Assembly (NCBI RefSeq): GCF_020164745.1 | Contig: NZ_JAIUGV010000001.1 | Coordinates: 1-64,000 of the forward strand | Reading direction: 5' to 3' | From: Mesorhizobium sp. ES1-4 | GTDB taxonomy: Bacteria > Pseudomonadota > Alphaproteobacteria > Rhizobiales > Rhizobiaceae | DNA: 64,000 nucleotides | In this document: positions 44,817-54,501 of the stretch, piece by piece | Layout of the letters: each line of letters begins with the position of its first letter | How positions within the stretch are numbered: the stretch's first letter is position 1 | Translations under genes and position numbers: made by a program | Notes under the pieces: generated by a model | What the model saw: only the letters and a program-made list of their open reading frames with translations | Database searches by the model: none | What the model was told of the DNA's origin: nothing

Positions 44817-45638
44817 TCAAAGCGCGGCTTTCACCGCCTCGATCTTTTCGGCAAGCACTTCCTGCCCGAGCGCCCCGAACACGACTTCATTGCCGACGAC
44901 GTAGGAAGGGGTTCCGGTGATCTGCAGCTTGTTGGCAAGATCGTAGGTCTTGGAGAAGGCCTCGGGGATCGACGGGTCCTTCATCTTCTCGCGCAGCGTC
45001 GCCTCGTCGGCGCCGAGCGAAAGTGCGATCTTGATCGCGGTTGCCTCGGTGGCGCGCCCCTGGCCGCCGAGCAGCGCATTGTGGAACTCGCCATATTTCT
45101 CCGGCATCATCAGGTGGAACGCCATCGAAACGACGCTGGCCTTCTGCGAATCCGGACCGAGGATCGGGAATTCCTTGAGCACGAAACGCAGGTCCGGGTC
45201 GGACTTGGTCAGGGCCCGCATGTCTTCGATGGCGCGTTTGCAGAAGCCGCAATTGTAGTCGTAGAACTCGACAATCGTCACCTTGCCGTTCGGATTGCCG
45301 ACGACGCCGTCGAAGGCGGAATTGAAGATCTGGTCCTTGGCGTCCTTGATGACGCCGAGATGGGCGATACGTTGCTCTTCCTTTTGCTTGGCCTCGAGTG
45401 CGTCCTGCACTTCGAGCAGCACTTCCGGATTCTTCAGGAGATAGTCGCGGATGATTCCCTCGACCTCAGTGCGGTCGATTTTGGTACCGGCCACGGCCGT
45501 CTGGGCAGGCTGAGCCGTCTGGACGGCCTGTGCTGTTCCGGCCTTCGCAACCTGCGGACTGCCGGCCACGAAACCGAAAGTCAGCATGGCAAGGGCGACC
45601 GCAACCCCCGTGGTGCCTAGCAGCAGCGCCTTTTTCAT
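44817..45638 (-). CDS. DsbA-family thiol:disulfide oxidoreductase, exported
   Basis: 273 residues from the ATG at 45638. Signal peptide in the first 33 residues, then an N-terminal helical part (IIRDYLLKNPEVLLEVQDAL) before the thioredoxin fold. The active site is CGFC in VEFYDYNCGFCKRAIEDM, and the cis-proline is in ITGTPSYVVGN. The N-terminal extension marks the Com1/ScsC-like group; oxidase or isomerase role cannot be told. Confidence 0.92.
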   Translation of the reverse strand: MKKALLLGTTGVAVALAMLTFGFVAGSPQVAKAGTAQAVQTAQPAQTAVAGTKIDRTEVEGIIRDYLLKNPEVLLEVQDALEAKQKEEQRIAHLGVIKDAKDQIFNSAFDGVVGNPNGKVTIVEFYDYNCGFCKRAIEDMRALTKSDPDLRFVLKEFPILGPDSQKASVVSMAFHLMMPEKYGEFHNALLGGQGRATEATAIKIALSLGADEATLREKMKDPSIPEAFSKTYDLANKLQITGTPSYVVGNEVVFGALGQEVLAEKIEAVKAAL

Positions 45639-45707
45639 CGTTCTCGTTCCTTTTGCCTGTTTTCCGGTCTGGCTTTGTCGCAGCACATGGCCGGAGGGTT
45701 CATGAGC

Positions 45708-47102
45708 TCACTGGCTCTTGCCTGACGATTTGTAGTTTATGATGTCCTGGGCGCGGACCCAGCGCGGCTCGCCGCGCTTCATCCGCTGTTGCGCCCGCAT
45801 GGCGAAGATCTTCGCATCCTTGTAGTTGGCGGAGTAGAAATGGCCTTCGGCGGTGGCGAGCTCGGCGCCCGGTATGTCCCCCAGCTCGCCGTAAGCCTGC
45901 GCCAGGTAACGATACCCGGTGGAATTTTCCTTGTCTCGCCCCAGGCCATCGTTGATCTGCACGACGGCTTTCCTAAGCGAGTCGGGCGTGCCGACCGCCA
46001 TCAGCGCCTGGCCAAGCGAGATAGGCAGCAAGCCGGACCGTGCCGGATCGAGGCTGACCGCCTTGGTGTAGGCGTCGGCCGCATCCTTGGGCCTGTTCGC
46101 TTTCATCAATATATCGCCGCGCAGCTCCTGGAAGTAGGCATTCTGGGGTTGCGCCTTGATCAGGGCGTCGGTCTTGGTGAGCGCTGCCGGGATGCTGCCG
46201 TGGAGATAGGTCGACTGGGCATCGCCATATTGCGCCGCCATGCTGCCCCGCATCTTCTGCATCAGCCGCGCAGCGGTGGCCTGGCCTTCCATGTAGACGG
46301 CAATCTTCACCCGCATCATGTCATGGCGCTGCTGCAGCGTCGGCGGGTCGAGCTTGTCGACATTGGGGCTCTGCTTGACCAGCACTTCGAGGTTGGCGAT
46401 GCGGTCCCGCGGCATGGGGTGGCTGATCCGATAGGGATCGACGTGCGCACCCGACAGCGACAGTGCCGACTGGAAGCGGTTGAAGGTCTTCAGCATGCCC
46501 ATGCCGGACTGGCCGGTGGCATTGAGATAGGTGATGGCCGAGCGATCGGCCGTGATTTCCTCGGTCCGCTGATAGGCGAGAATGCTGCGCTGCGCCATCT
46601 CGCCGCCGCCGGCCGCCACGCCCATGCCGGCGCCGGCAAGGCCGCGGCTGTTGGTGGTCGCACCGGCAACGATGGCGCCCGCGCCAAGCAAGGTGGCGAT
46701 GATGGCCATCGTCTTGGCGCGTTCGAGCTGGTCGCGCAGTTTCTGCTGATGACCGCCAGCGATATGACCGGCCTCGTGTGCGATGACGCCGATGATCTCG
46801 TTGGGTGTTTCAGCCGTCATCAGCGCGCCGGTGTTGATGAACATACGGCGCCCGATGACGAAGGCGTTGAAGCTGGAATCATTGACCAGCACGATGTCGA
46901 TGCCGTCATTTGCCAGCCCGGCCGCCCTGAAGATCGGCCGCGCATAATCGCGCACCAGAGCTTCGATCTCGGCGTCGCGCACCACCGGCACGCCCTGGGC
47001 GAAGGCGGTCACCGAACCGGCCACGGCAACCGCGGCGGCAAGCGATATCGTCGCGAAAACACGCGCTGCCTGGGCAATCGTGGATCTGGGTCGGCTCAAC
47101 AT
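45708..47102 (-). CDS. M48-family metalloprotease with TPR repeats (BepA-like), periplasmic
   Basis: 464 residues with a signal peptide ending VTAFAQG. Zinc site HEAGH in IIGVIAHEAGHIAGGHQQK and the third ligand in RTEEITADRSAITYL. A glycine-rich segment (AGAGMGVAAGGGEMAQ) follows the helix. The C-terminal 200 residues are TPR-like helices (TKADALIKAQPQNAYFQELR, shortened: QPQNAYFQELRGD). BepA-type proteins watch over outer membrane protein assembly. Confidence 0.92.
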   Translation of the reverse strand: MLSRPRSTIAQAARVFATISLAAAVAVAGSVTAFAQGVPVVRDAEIEALVRDYARPIFRAAGLANDGIDIVLVNDSSFNAFVIGRRMFINTGALMTAETPNEIIGVIAHEAGHIAGGHQQKLRDQLERAKTMAIIATLLGAGAIVAGATTNSRGLAGAGMGVAAGGGEMAQRSILAYQRTEEITADRSAITYLNATGQSGMGMLKTFNRFQSALSLSGAHVDPYRISHPMPRDRIANLEVLVKQSPNVDKLDPPTLQQRHDMMRVKIAVYMEGQATAARLMQKMRGSMAAQYGDAQSTYLHGSIPAALTKTDALIKAQPQNAYFQELRGDILMKANRPKDAADAYTKAVSLDPARSGLLPISLGQALMAVGTPDSLRKAVVQINDGLGRDKENSTGYRYLAQAYGELGDIPGAELATAEGHFYSANYKDAKIFAMRAQQRMKRGEPRWVRAQDIINYKSSGKSQ

Positions 47103-47249
47103 AATGTGTCCACTGGTAGACGAGCGGGCGAAAGATGAAAAGTCGGCGCCTGAAAAACTTCCTCAACTTGTGATCCTCACATCAATCGGGCATTTGTGCG
47201 GCGCATGCGTCAGGACCTGGCGCGCTCAATCCTCGCAACAGGGGCAAAA

Positions 47250-48398
47250 ATGGCCGTTTCGCTCTCCCATCGCGGTAATGTCGAGCCGTTCCACGCCATG
47301 GACGTTCTGGCCGAAGCGAACCGGCTGAAGGCGCTGGGCATACCGGTGATTTCCATGGCAGTCGGCCAACCATCCGATCCAGCGCCTGTACGGGTTCGCG
47401 CCGCCGCGGCCAAGGCGCTGGAGGACGGACGCATAGGCTATACCGATACCTTGGGTCTGGCCTCGCTGCGCAAAGCGATCGCCGGGCATTACGCGGATCA
47501 TTATGGCCTTGATGTCGACCCCGGCCGGATCGCGGTGACCACCGGGTCGTCGGCGGCCTTCAATCTCGCTTTCCTGGCGATGTTCGATCCGGGCGACCGC
47601 GTCGCCATCGCCGCGCCCGGCTATCCCGCTTATCGCAACATCATGGCGGCGCTCGGCATCGAGGTGGTCGAAATCGAGCTTGGCGACGCGGCTTACCTGC
47701 ATGCCGGCCATCTGGAGGCCGCGCATCGCGACAAGCCGCTGAAGGGCGTGCTGTTTGCAAGTCCGGCCAACCCGACCGGAGCCGTCATACCGGCCGGCGA
47801 ACTGGCGACTCTGGTCGCCACGGCGGAATCCCTCGGCATCGCCGTCATTTCCGATGAGATCTATCATCGGCTGGCCTATGGCGCCCCAGACACCACGACA
47901 CTCGCCTTTGGCAACAGTGTGACAGTGATCAATTCCTTCTCGAAGTACTATTGCATGACCGGCTGGCGCATCGGCTGGATGGTGTTGCCGGAAGAGTTGG
48001 TGCGGCCCATAGAGCGCATCGCCCAGAGCCTCTACATCTCGCCGCCGGAACTGTCGCAGATCGCGGCGATCGAGGCCTTTGCCGCAACCGAGGAACTGGA
48101 GGCGGTGAAGCGGCGCTACGCCTGGAATCGCGAGCTTCTGATGAAGCGCCTGCCCGAGCTGGGGTTTCCCCTGGCGGCGCCCATGGATGGCGCCTTCTAC
48201 GCCTTTTGCGATGTCACCCGGCACAGCAATGACAGCATGGCTTTTGCCCGCAGGATGCTAGCCGAGGCGCATGTGGCGGCGACGCCCGGCCGCGACTTCG
48301 ACACCAAAGCGGGGCACCGCACGATGCGGTTTTCCTATGCCGGCAGCCACGACGACATGGTCGAGGCGATGGCGCGCATCGAACGCTGGCTGAGGTAG
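47250..48398 (+). CDS. class I/II pyridoxal-phosphate aminotransferase
   Basis: 382 residues from the ATG at 47250, preceded by AGGGG. Fold type [15 protein letters not shown] near 30, [30 protein letters not shown], and the PLP lysine in [17 protein letters not shown] near 233. Substrate unknown; it resembles aspartate/aromatic-type aminotransferases. glsA starts four bases after its stop, so the pair may work on glutamate/glutamine. Confidence 0.9.
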   Translation: MAVSLSHRGNVEPFHAMDVLAEANRLKALGIPVISMAVGQPSDPAPVRVRAAAAKALEDGRIGYTDTLGLASLRKAIAGHYADHYGLDVDPGRIAVTTGSSAAFNLAFLAMFDPGDRVAIAAPGYPAYRNIMAALGIEVVEIELGDAAYLHAGHLEAAHRDKPLKGVLFASPANPTGAVIPAGELATLVATAESLGIAVISDEIYHRLAYGAPDTTTLAFGNSVTVINSFSKYYCMTGWRIGWMVLPEELVRPIERIAQSLYISPPELSQIAAIEAFAATEELEAVKRRYAWNRELLMKRLPELGFPLAAPMDGAFYAFCDVTRHSNDSMAFARRMLAEAHVAATPGRDFDTKAGHRTMRFSYAGSHDDMVEAMARIERWLR

Positions 48399-48402
48399 CG
48401 CC

Positions 48403-49332
48403 ATGCCGGAGCTCGAACAGGCGCTGGCGGAAGTCGCGGCGGAAATGGCTGAGCGCAGCGATCGCGGCGATGTCGCGACCTATATTCCCCAACTTGGCAA
48501 GGTCGACCCGAAGAAGTTCGGCATTGCTGCGGTCACCAATGACGGCCGCATGCTGGTGGCTGGCGATGCCGACCAGGCGTTTTCGATCCAGAGCATCTCG
48601 AAGGTGTTCACGCTTACGCTGGCGCTCGGCAATGTCGGCGACGCGCTGTGGAAGCGGGTAGGGCGCGAGCCCTCCGGCAACCCGTTCAACTCGATCGTCC
48701 AGCTCGAGCATGAGAACGGGATTCCCCGCAACCCGTTCATCAATGCCGGCGCCATCGTCATTTCCGACATCCTGCTTGCCGGCCATCAGCCGCGCGAGGC
48801 GATCGGCGAGATCCTGCGCTTCATCCAGTTCCTCTGTGACGACGACACAATCATCATCGACCGCGAGGTCGCGGCTTCCGAACGCGCCACCGGCTACCGC
48901 AACTTCGCGCTCGCCAATTACATGAAATCCTTCGGCAATCTCAATCATGCGCCGGAACTGGCGCTGGGCGTCTATTTCCACCATTGCGCCATCGCCATGA
49001 GCTGCCGGCAACTGGCCATGGCCGGCCGCTTCCTTGCCAATAGCGGCAAGAACCCGGCAACCGGACATTCCGTGGTGTCGGCGGAGCGGGCGCGGCGCAT
49101 CGGCGCCATGATGCTGACCTGCGGCCATTATGACGGCTCCGGCGATTTCGCCTTCCGCGTCGGCATTCCCGGCAAGAGTGGCGTCGGCGGCGGCATATTG
49201 GGCATCGTGCCGGGTGTCGCCTCACTCGCCGTCTGGTCGCCCGGGCTCAACGCCAACGGCAATTCCAAGCTGGGTTCGATCGCGTTGGAAAAGCTGGCCA
49301 GGATGATGAACTGGTCGATCTTCGCGCCGTAG
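48403..49332 (+). CDS. glsA: glutaminase
   Basis: 309 residues, normal for bacterial GlsA. It hydrolyses glutamine to glutamate and ammonia. The catalytic Ser-x-x-Lys is in [16 protein letters not shown] near 64-67; [17 protein letters not shown] and [20 protein letters not shown] are conserved. In a pair with the aminotransferase; a terminator follows. Confidence 0.95.
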   Translation: MPELEQALAEVAAEMAERSDRGDVATYIPQLGKVDPKKFGIAAVTNDGRMLVAGDADQAFSIQSISKVFTLTLALGNVGDALWKRVGREPSGNPFNSIVQLEHENGIPRNPFINAGAIVISDILLAGHQPREAIGEILRFIQFLCDDDTIIIDREVAASERATGYRNFALANYMKSFGNLNHAPELALGVYFHHCAIAMSCRQLAMAGRFLANSGKNPATGHSVVSAERARRIGAMMLTCGHYDGSGDFAFRVGIPGKSGVGGGILGIVPGVASLAVWSPGLNANGNSKLGSIALEKLARMMNWSIFAP

Positions 49333-49353
49333 CATCACCACCTGCCGGATATG

Positions 49354-49392
49354 AAAATCCCGCGCCGTTCGTTCGATCGGCGCGGGATTTTT
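49354..49392. terminator. bidirectional terminator between glsA and rne
   Basis: AAAATCCCGCGCCG and CGGCGCGGGATTTTT around a ten-base loop. The A- and T-runs on both sides let it serve glsA (+) and rne (-). Confidence 0.85.
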
Positions 49393-49425
49393 CTGTCAGA
49401 AAATCAATGCAGGAATTTGAAAAGC

Positions 49426-52374
49426 TTAGAAAAAGCCTTTCCGCTGCCACCAGCCGGCGCGCTTCGGCTTTTCCTCGGTCTTGGCCTCCGGTTCATCGGC
49501 GACGGTCGAGGAAACCACCGGCACGACAGGTGCGTCGGCGGCTGCCGCCTTGCGGCGTGACGGCCGGGCCTTCGAAGTCTCTTTCTCGACGGCCGCCCCC
49601 CCTGTTTCCTGGGCAACTGTCTCCTGGGCAACGGCGACCGGAGCCTCAGCGGCCGTTTCGGCAACCGTCGTTTCGGCGATCGCTTCGGCTGCTGCCTTCT
49701 TCGGCTTGGCCGCGCGGCGTGGCTTCTTGGGCTTCTCGGTGCTTGGCACCTCGTCGCTCACGGTAGCCGCTGGCTCCTCGGCGGCAGCGGCAGCCACCGG
49801 CTCGATCGACACAGGCTCGCTCAGGGAAGCGTCAGCCTCGGCAGGCTCGGTCGTCTCGCCGGCTTCCGCGTCAGTCGTCTCGCCTTCGCCATCTTCGCGA
49901 CGGTTGCGCTTGCCGCCGCGCTTGCCACGACGGCGCTTCTTGCCCTGGCCATCGTCGGATGCTTCCGCCGTTTCGACCACAGTCTCGGTTGCGGCCACCC
50001 CGGCCTCGTCGTCTGTGTCGGCTTCGTCCTGGTCCGCCGCGCCTTCCGATGCGGAGAAGCCGTCATCGGACGTGGAGACAGAAGCGCCGTCGGTTGGAGC
50101 GCCGTGCTCGCGGTCGCGATCCTTGCCGCCGCGCCGCCTGCGGCGCTTCCGGCGTTTGCGGTCACGGCCTTCGCCATCCTCGGCTGTCCGCTGCGGTTGA
50201 CCCTGTTGGGGATGACGCGGTTGTTCGGCCTGAGCCGGCGCTTCGTCTTCCGCCTCGACGACAATTTCGTCCTCCGGCTCTTCCGGCTCGACATAGGCCG
50301 GCAGGCTGCGCGCCTCGACGAAACCTTCCGGCTTTTCGGCCAGCGCGCCACGGAAGATCGCATAATGCTGTGCGCCGACCGTATCGTCGGCCTCGATGGT
50401 GATGGTCAGGCCGAAGCGGCTTTCCAGTTCCACCAGCGTGCCGCGCTTGTGGTTGAGCACGTAGAGCGCGGTCGCTGCCGGCGTGCGCACCGTGATGTGG
50501 CTTCGCGAATCCTTGAGCAGGAATTCCTCGATCGCCCGCACCACCATCAGCGCCACCGACGAGTCGGAGCGCACATGGCCGGTGCCGCCGCAATGCGGGC
50601 ACGGCTTCATGGTCGATTCCAGCACGCTGGCGCGGATGCGTTGACGCGACATCTCCATCAGGCCGAAATGCGAAATGCGGCCGACCTGAATGCGGGCACG
50701 GTCGTTCTTGAGGTGATCCTTCAGCCGCTTCTCGACGGAGCGGTTGTTGCGGTTCTCCTCCATGTCGATGAAGTCGATGACGATCAGGCCGGCAAGGTCG
50801 CGCAGCCGGAGCTGGCGGGCGACTTCTTCCGCAGCTTCCAGATTGGTGTGGAGCGCGGTGTCCTCGATCGAGTGCTCCTTGGTGGAGCGCCCCGAATTGA
50901 CGTCGATGGCGACCAGCGCTTCGGTCTGGTTGATGATGATGTAGCCGCCGCTCTTGAGCGTCACTTGCGGCTGCAGCATGCGGTCGAGCTGCGCCTCGAT
51001 GCCGTTGCGCACGAAGATCGGCGTCGTATCGCGGAATGGCTGAACCACCTTGGCGTGGCTCGGCATCAGCATGCGCATGAAGTCCTTGGCCTCGCGATAG
51101 CCTTCCTCGCCTGAGACAAGAATCTCGTCGATGTCCTTGTTGTAGAGGTCGCGCACCGAACGCTTGATCAGGCTGCCTTCCTCATAGACCAGGGCAGGGG
51201 CGGTGGATTGGAGCGTGAGATTGCGCACGTTCTCCCACAGCCGCATCAGATATTCGTAATCACGCTTGATCTCGGCCTTGGTGCGGCTCTCGCCCGCGGT
51301 CCGCAGGATGACCCCCATGCCTTGCGGCACTTCGAGGTCGGCGACGACCTCCTTGAGGCGCTTGCGGTCGACCGCGCTGGTAATCTTGCGCGAAATACCG
51401 CCGCCGCGCGCCGTATTCGGCATCAACACCGAATAGCGGCCGGCTAGCGACAGATAGGTGGTGAGCGCCGCGCCCTTGTTGCCGCGCTCTTCCTTGACGA
51501 CCTGCACCAGCAGGATCTGCCGGCGCTTGATCACTTCCTGGATCTTGTATTGGCGGCGCACCGGCTTGCGGCGGTTGCGCACTTCCTCTAGTGCATCCTC
51601 GGCGCCGACCGATTCGATCTCATGGTCGTCGGGATGGGACGAGGAAACTTCTTCCAGCATACCGCGGTCATTGTCGGCGGAGGTGGCTTCGCTGCCCTGT
51701 TCCGCTTGCGGGACAGGTTCGGAAATTACATCGGCTTCGACGGAGGCGGCGATTGATTTGGGGCCGCCGTCGCCGGCCTCGCTTTCGTCATGGTCGGAAG
51801 AGCCCTCGTCGTCTTCGGATGCACCGCCATGTTCCGGAGCTTCCGACGCGTGTTCCGTGGTCATAGAAACGTCAGACATGTCCTCGGCTATGGCACCCGT
51901 GCCATTGTCGTTGTCTTCGTCCGCCTCGCCGGCGGCTTCGGTTGCCTCGCCGGAGTCGGCCGAGCCGGCATCGCGCCTGCTTTCACCACGGTCGCGGGTC
52001 TTGCCGCCGCGCCGGCGACCGCGCCGTCCACGATCCCGGCTTTGGCGGTCGTCGCCGTCGCCGTCCTCGTTCTCCTCGTCCTCGGCCTCCTGCGCTTCCG
52101 CGCGCAGCAGTGCCTGACGATCGGCGACAGGGATCTGGTAGTAGTCGGGATGTATTTCACTGAAGGCGAGAAAACCGTGACGGTTGCCGCCATATTCGAC
52201 AAAGGCTGCCTGAAGGGAGGGTTCGACGCGCGTTACGCGGGCGAGGTAGATGTTTCCTTTGAGCTGCTTCTTGTCCTGTGATTCAAAGTCGAATTCTTCG
52301 ATACGGTTACCGCGTACGACGACAACGCGCGTTTCCTCCGGATGGGAGGCGTCTATCAGCATTTTGTTGGGCAT
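49426..52374 (-). CDS. rne: ribonuclease E
   Basis: 982 residues. The main RNA-decay and rRNA/tRNA-processing endonuclease. S1 domain at the N-terminus (KGNIYLARVTRVEPSLQAAF), interrupted from about residue 95 to 270 by a very acidic low-complexity insertion, as in other alphaproteobacteria. DNase I-like part LIVIDFIDMEENRNN, then FGLMEMSRQRIR and the zinc-link CPHCGGTGHV. The last 280 residues are a disordered acidic/basic scaffold with Arg-rich RKRRKRRRRRGGK, expected to bind RNA and degradosome partners. Confidence 0.96.
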   Translation of the reverse strand: MPNKMLIDASHPEETRVVVVRGNRIEEFDFESQDKKQLKGNIYLARVTRVEPSLQAAFVEYGGNRHGFLAFSEIHPDYYQIPVADRQALLRAEAQEAEDEENEDGDGDDRQSRDRGRRGRRRGGKTRDRGESRRDAGSADSGEATEAAGEADEDNDNGTGAIAEDMSDVSMTTEHASEAPEHGGASEDDEGSSDHDESEAGDGGPKSIAASVEADVISEPVPQAEQGSEATSADNDRGMLEEVSSSHPDDHEIESVGAEDALEEVRNRRKPVRRQYKIQEVIKRRQILLVQVVKEERGNKGAALTTYLSLAGRYSVLMPNTARGGGISRKITSAVDRKRLKEVVADLEVPQGMGVILRTAGESRTKAEIKRDYEYLMRLWENVRNLTLQSTAPALVYEEGSLIKRSVRDLYNKDIDEILVSGEEGYREAKDFMRMLMPSHAKVVQPFRDTTPIFVRNGIEAQLDRMLQPQVTLKSGGYIIINQTEALVAIDVNSGRSTKEHSIEDTALHTNLEAAEEVARQLRLRDLAGLIVIDFIDMEENRNNRSVEKRLKDHLKNDRARIQVGRISHFGLMEMSRQRIRASVLESTMKPCPHCGGTGHVRSDSSVALMVVRAIEEFLLKDSRSHITVRTPAATALYVLNHKRGTLVELESRFGLTITIEADDTVGAQHYAIFRGALAEKPEGFVEARSLPAYVEPEEPEDEIVVEAEDEAPAQAEQPRHPQQGQPQRTAEDGEGRDRKRRKRRRRRGGKDRDREHGAPTDGASVSTSDDGFSASEGAADQDEADTDDEAGVAATETVVETAEASDDGQGKKRRRGKRGGKRNRREDGEGETTDAEAGETTEPAEADASLSEPVSIEPVAAAAAEEPAATVSDEVPSTEKPKKPRRAAKPKKAAAEAIAETTVAETAAEAPVAVAQETVAQETGGAAVEKETSKARPSRRKAAAADAPVVPVVSSTVADEPEAKTEEKPKRAGWWQRKGFF

Positions 52375-53028
52375 TATTTCGTTTCCCCCCGGCAGCCGTC
52401 AGCCGCAGCTGGCGAGCCAAGGCCCGCTGCTGTGTGTCTGGATGAGAGTGGGTGCCGGATAATTGACTGTCCGCCGGACGGTGCCTGCGTGTCATGGCGG
52501 TGCCGCCCGCAGCCATATTGGCGCGGTTTGATGCGGACCTTTCCATGATTGCGCTTGAAGCCATCGTCACCAGCAGAACTTTTGAACCAAAGCCCGGAAA
52601 CCGGACCAGCTTGTTTGCTCATACAGAGCCGGCGCGGGAACAATCCCGGCCGTTTTCCTCACGCAGGCGATTCCCCCGCCACGGGAGCACACCTGCGAAA
52701 TTCGTCGCAATCACTTGAAGCCTTTTCGCGTGAAGCGAAAGGAGCCGCCTTTCATCTGACCCTGTAGCAGGAAGCTGCGGAGGAGGGCGGTTCCAGGATT
52801 GCAGTGATCCACCATCGCTTTTATGATTTGGCGGGGTGGAAGGCAACCCCGATTTCCGATGCCGGCAAAAAGCGGTTCCGTAGCGTAAGCCTGGGGTCCG
52901 ATCCTTGCGTGAAAAGGCTTGGTTAACCTTCTCTGGATACCAATCGTTAATCGAGTTCGCGGCCTGATCGGCATTTTCGACGACACGAGCCGGCGCCTGG
53001 CGCCAAACCGGGAGCGACTGGAAGAGAG
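52375..53028. other. divergent region between rne and the amidase gene
   Basis: 654 bases without a credible gene. It should contain the promoter and a leader of rne, which is autoregulated through its leader in other bacteria, and the amidase promoter. A GGGGGG ribosome binding site lies just before the rne ATG. No known RNA motif was recognised. Confidence 0.45.
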
Positions 53029-54288
53029 ATGGGACTGGCGGACTTCACAGACAAGGGATGTCTTGTTGGCGGACGGCTTTTCCGTGCGTTCTGTCTGCTG
53101 ATGCTGGTTGCGGTTTCCCAGTTCTTTTCCCCTGCCAATGCCGCCGACGCACCGCTCGTCGCCAAGGGCTACAAGATGGCCGGCGATGCCACCAAGATGC
53201 GCATCGTCATGGATTTCGATCGCGAGCCTGACATCAAATGGTTCCTGTTGCGCGGCCCCAACCGCCTTGTCATTGATCTGCCGAACACCCGATTTGCCGT
53301 CGATGCCAAGGATTTGAAGCCGCGCGGCCTGGTCAAGGGCGTGCGGCTCGGCGAAATTGGCGAGGGCGTCTCGCGAGTGATCCTGACCGGCAAGGGACCG
53401 TTCGCTGTCGACAAGCTCGATGTGCTCAAGAACGAGGACGGAACCGGCTACCGCATTGCCATCGACATGTCGGCGGCGTCCGAACGCGAGTTTGACGCCG
53501 CTCTCGCCAATCAGGCGCTGACCACCGGTTCCACGGTTTCGACCGACAAGGGCGGCCGGGTCGGCACGGGACCTGTCTCCAATCCGGGCCACCGCTTCAC
53601 GGTCGTCATCGATCCCGGCCATGGCGGCATAGACGGCGGCGCCGAGGGCCTGCACGGCACCATCGAGAAGAACATTACTCTGGCCTTTGCCACGGAGCTG
53701 CGCGACAAGCTCGCGGCCATCGGCAAATACGATGTCTTCATGACCCGTGATACCGATGAATATCTGCGCCTCGACGACCGCGTCCGCATTGCCCGCCAGC
53801 ATGAGGCCGATCTGCTGATTTCGATCCATGCCGACACGATCAGCGTCAAGGGCATCCGCGGCGCCACTGTCTATACGGTTTCCGACAAGGCGTCCGACCC
53901 GGAAGCACAGGCGCTTGCCGACCGAGAAAACCTGTCCGACCAGTTCGCTGGCATGGTCATCAAGGACGACAACAAGGAGGTGACCGATATCCTCATCGAC
54001 CTGATTCGCCGTGAGACGCACACCTTCTCGATGAGTTTTGCCCACACATTGGTCGGTCAGCTCTCGACCAGTGTCGGGCTTATCAACAATCCGCAGCGTT
54101 CGGCCGGGTTCAGGGTGTTGAAGGCCCCGGACGTTCCGTCCGTGCTGGTCGAGCTCGGCTATCTCTCCAACGCCAAGGACGAGGCACAGTTGCTCGACGC
54201 CGAATGGCGCGGCAAGGCAGCGCAAAGCATCACCAACGCCGTCGCATTGTTTGCTTCCGCGCACGCCGGGGCCAGAACCGGAGGTTGA
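53029..54288 (+). CDS. N-acetylmuramoyl-L-alanine amidase (AmiC type), exported
   Basis: 419 residues with a signal peptide (LFRAFCLLMLVAVSQFFSPA). An AMIN domain (about 50-150: MRIVMDFDREPDIKWFLLRG) directs it to septal wall or outer envelope. The Amidase_3 domain follows: VVIDPGHGGIDGGAEG, LLISIHADTIS and VLVELGYLSNAKDEAQL hold the zinc ligands and catalytic Glu. It cuts the peptide stems from peptidoglycan in cell separation. Same strand as PBP1A. Confidence 0.95.
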   Translation: MGLADFTDKGCLVGGRLFRAFCLLMLVAVSQFFSPANAADAPLVAKGYKMAGDATKMRIVMDFDREPDIKWFLLRGPNRLVIDLPNTRFAVDAKDLKPRGLVKGVRLGEIGEGVSRVILTGKGPFAVDKLDVLKNEDGTGYRIAIDMSAASEREFDAALANQALTTGSTVSTDKGGRVGTGPVSNPGHRFTVVIDPGHGGIDGGAEGLHGTIEKNITLAFATELRDKLAAIGKYDVFMTRDTDEYLRLDDRVRIARQHEADLLISIHADTISVKGIRGATVYTVSDKASDPEAQALADRENLSDQFAGMVIKDDNKEVTDILIDLIRRETHTFSMSFAHTLVGQLSTSVGLINNPQRSAGFRVLKAPDVPSVLVELGYLSNAKDEAQLLDAEWRGKAAQSITNAVALFASAHAGARTGG

Positions 54289-54501
54289 CATGCTTCGCGG
54301 CACCCGCAACCGGAGGCGTCGTTGCGGGATGACAACACCCGGTGCTTTTATTTCCGGCTCGCAGCCGCGAAACGCGGCCCTGCCGTATTTTGTCCACATG
54401 GTGGCGACATGGGTTTTCGATTGCGGATTGGGACCGGCTCGAAAGCTTGCGTGGAAGGCGGCTTCGTTTAGGAAATTCCCGAACCAAGGACTGGAGCGGG
54501 T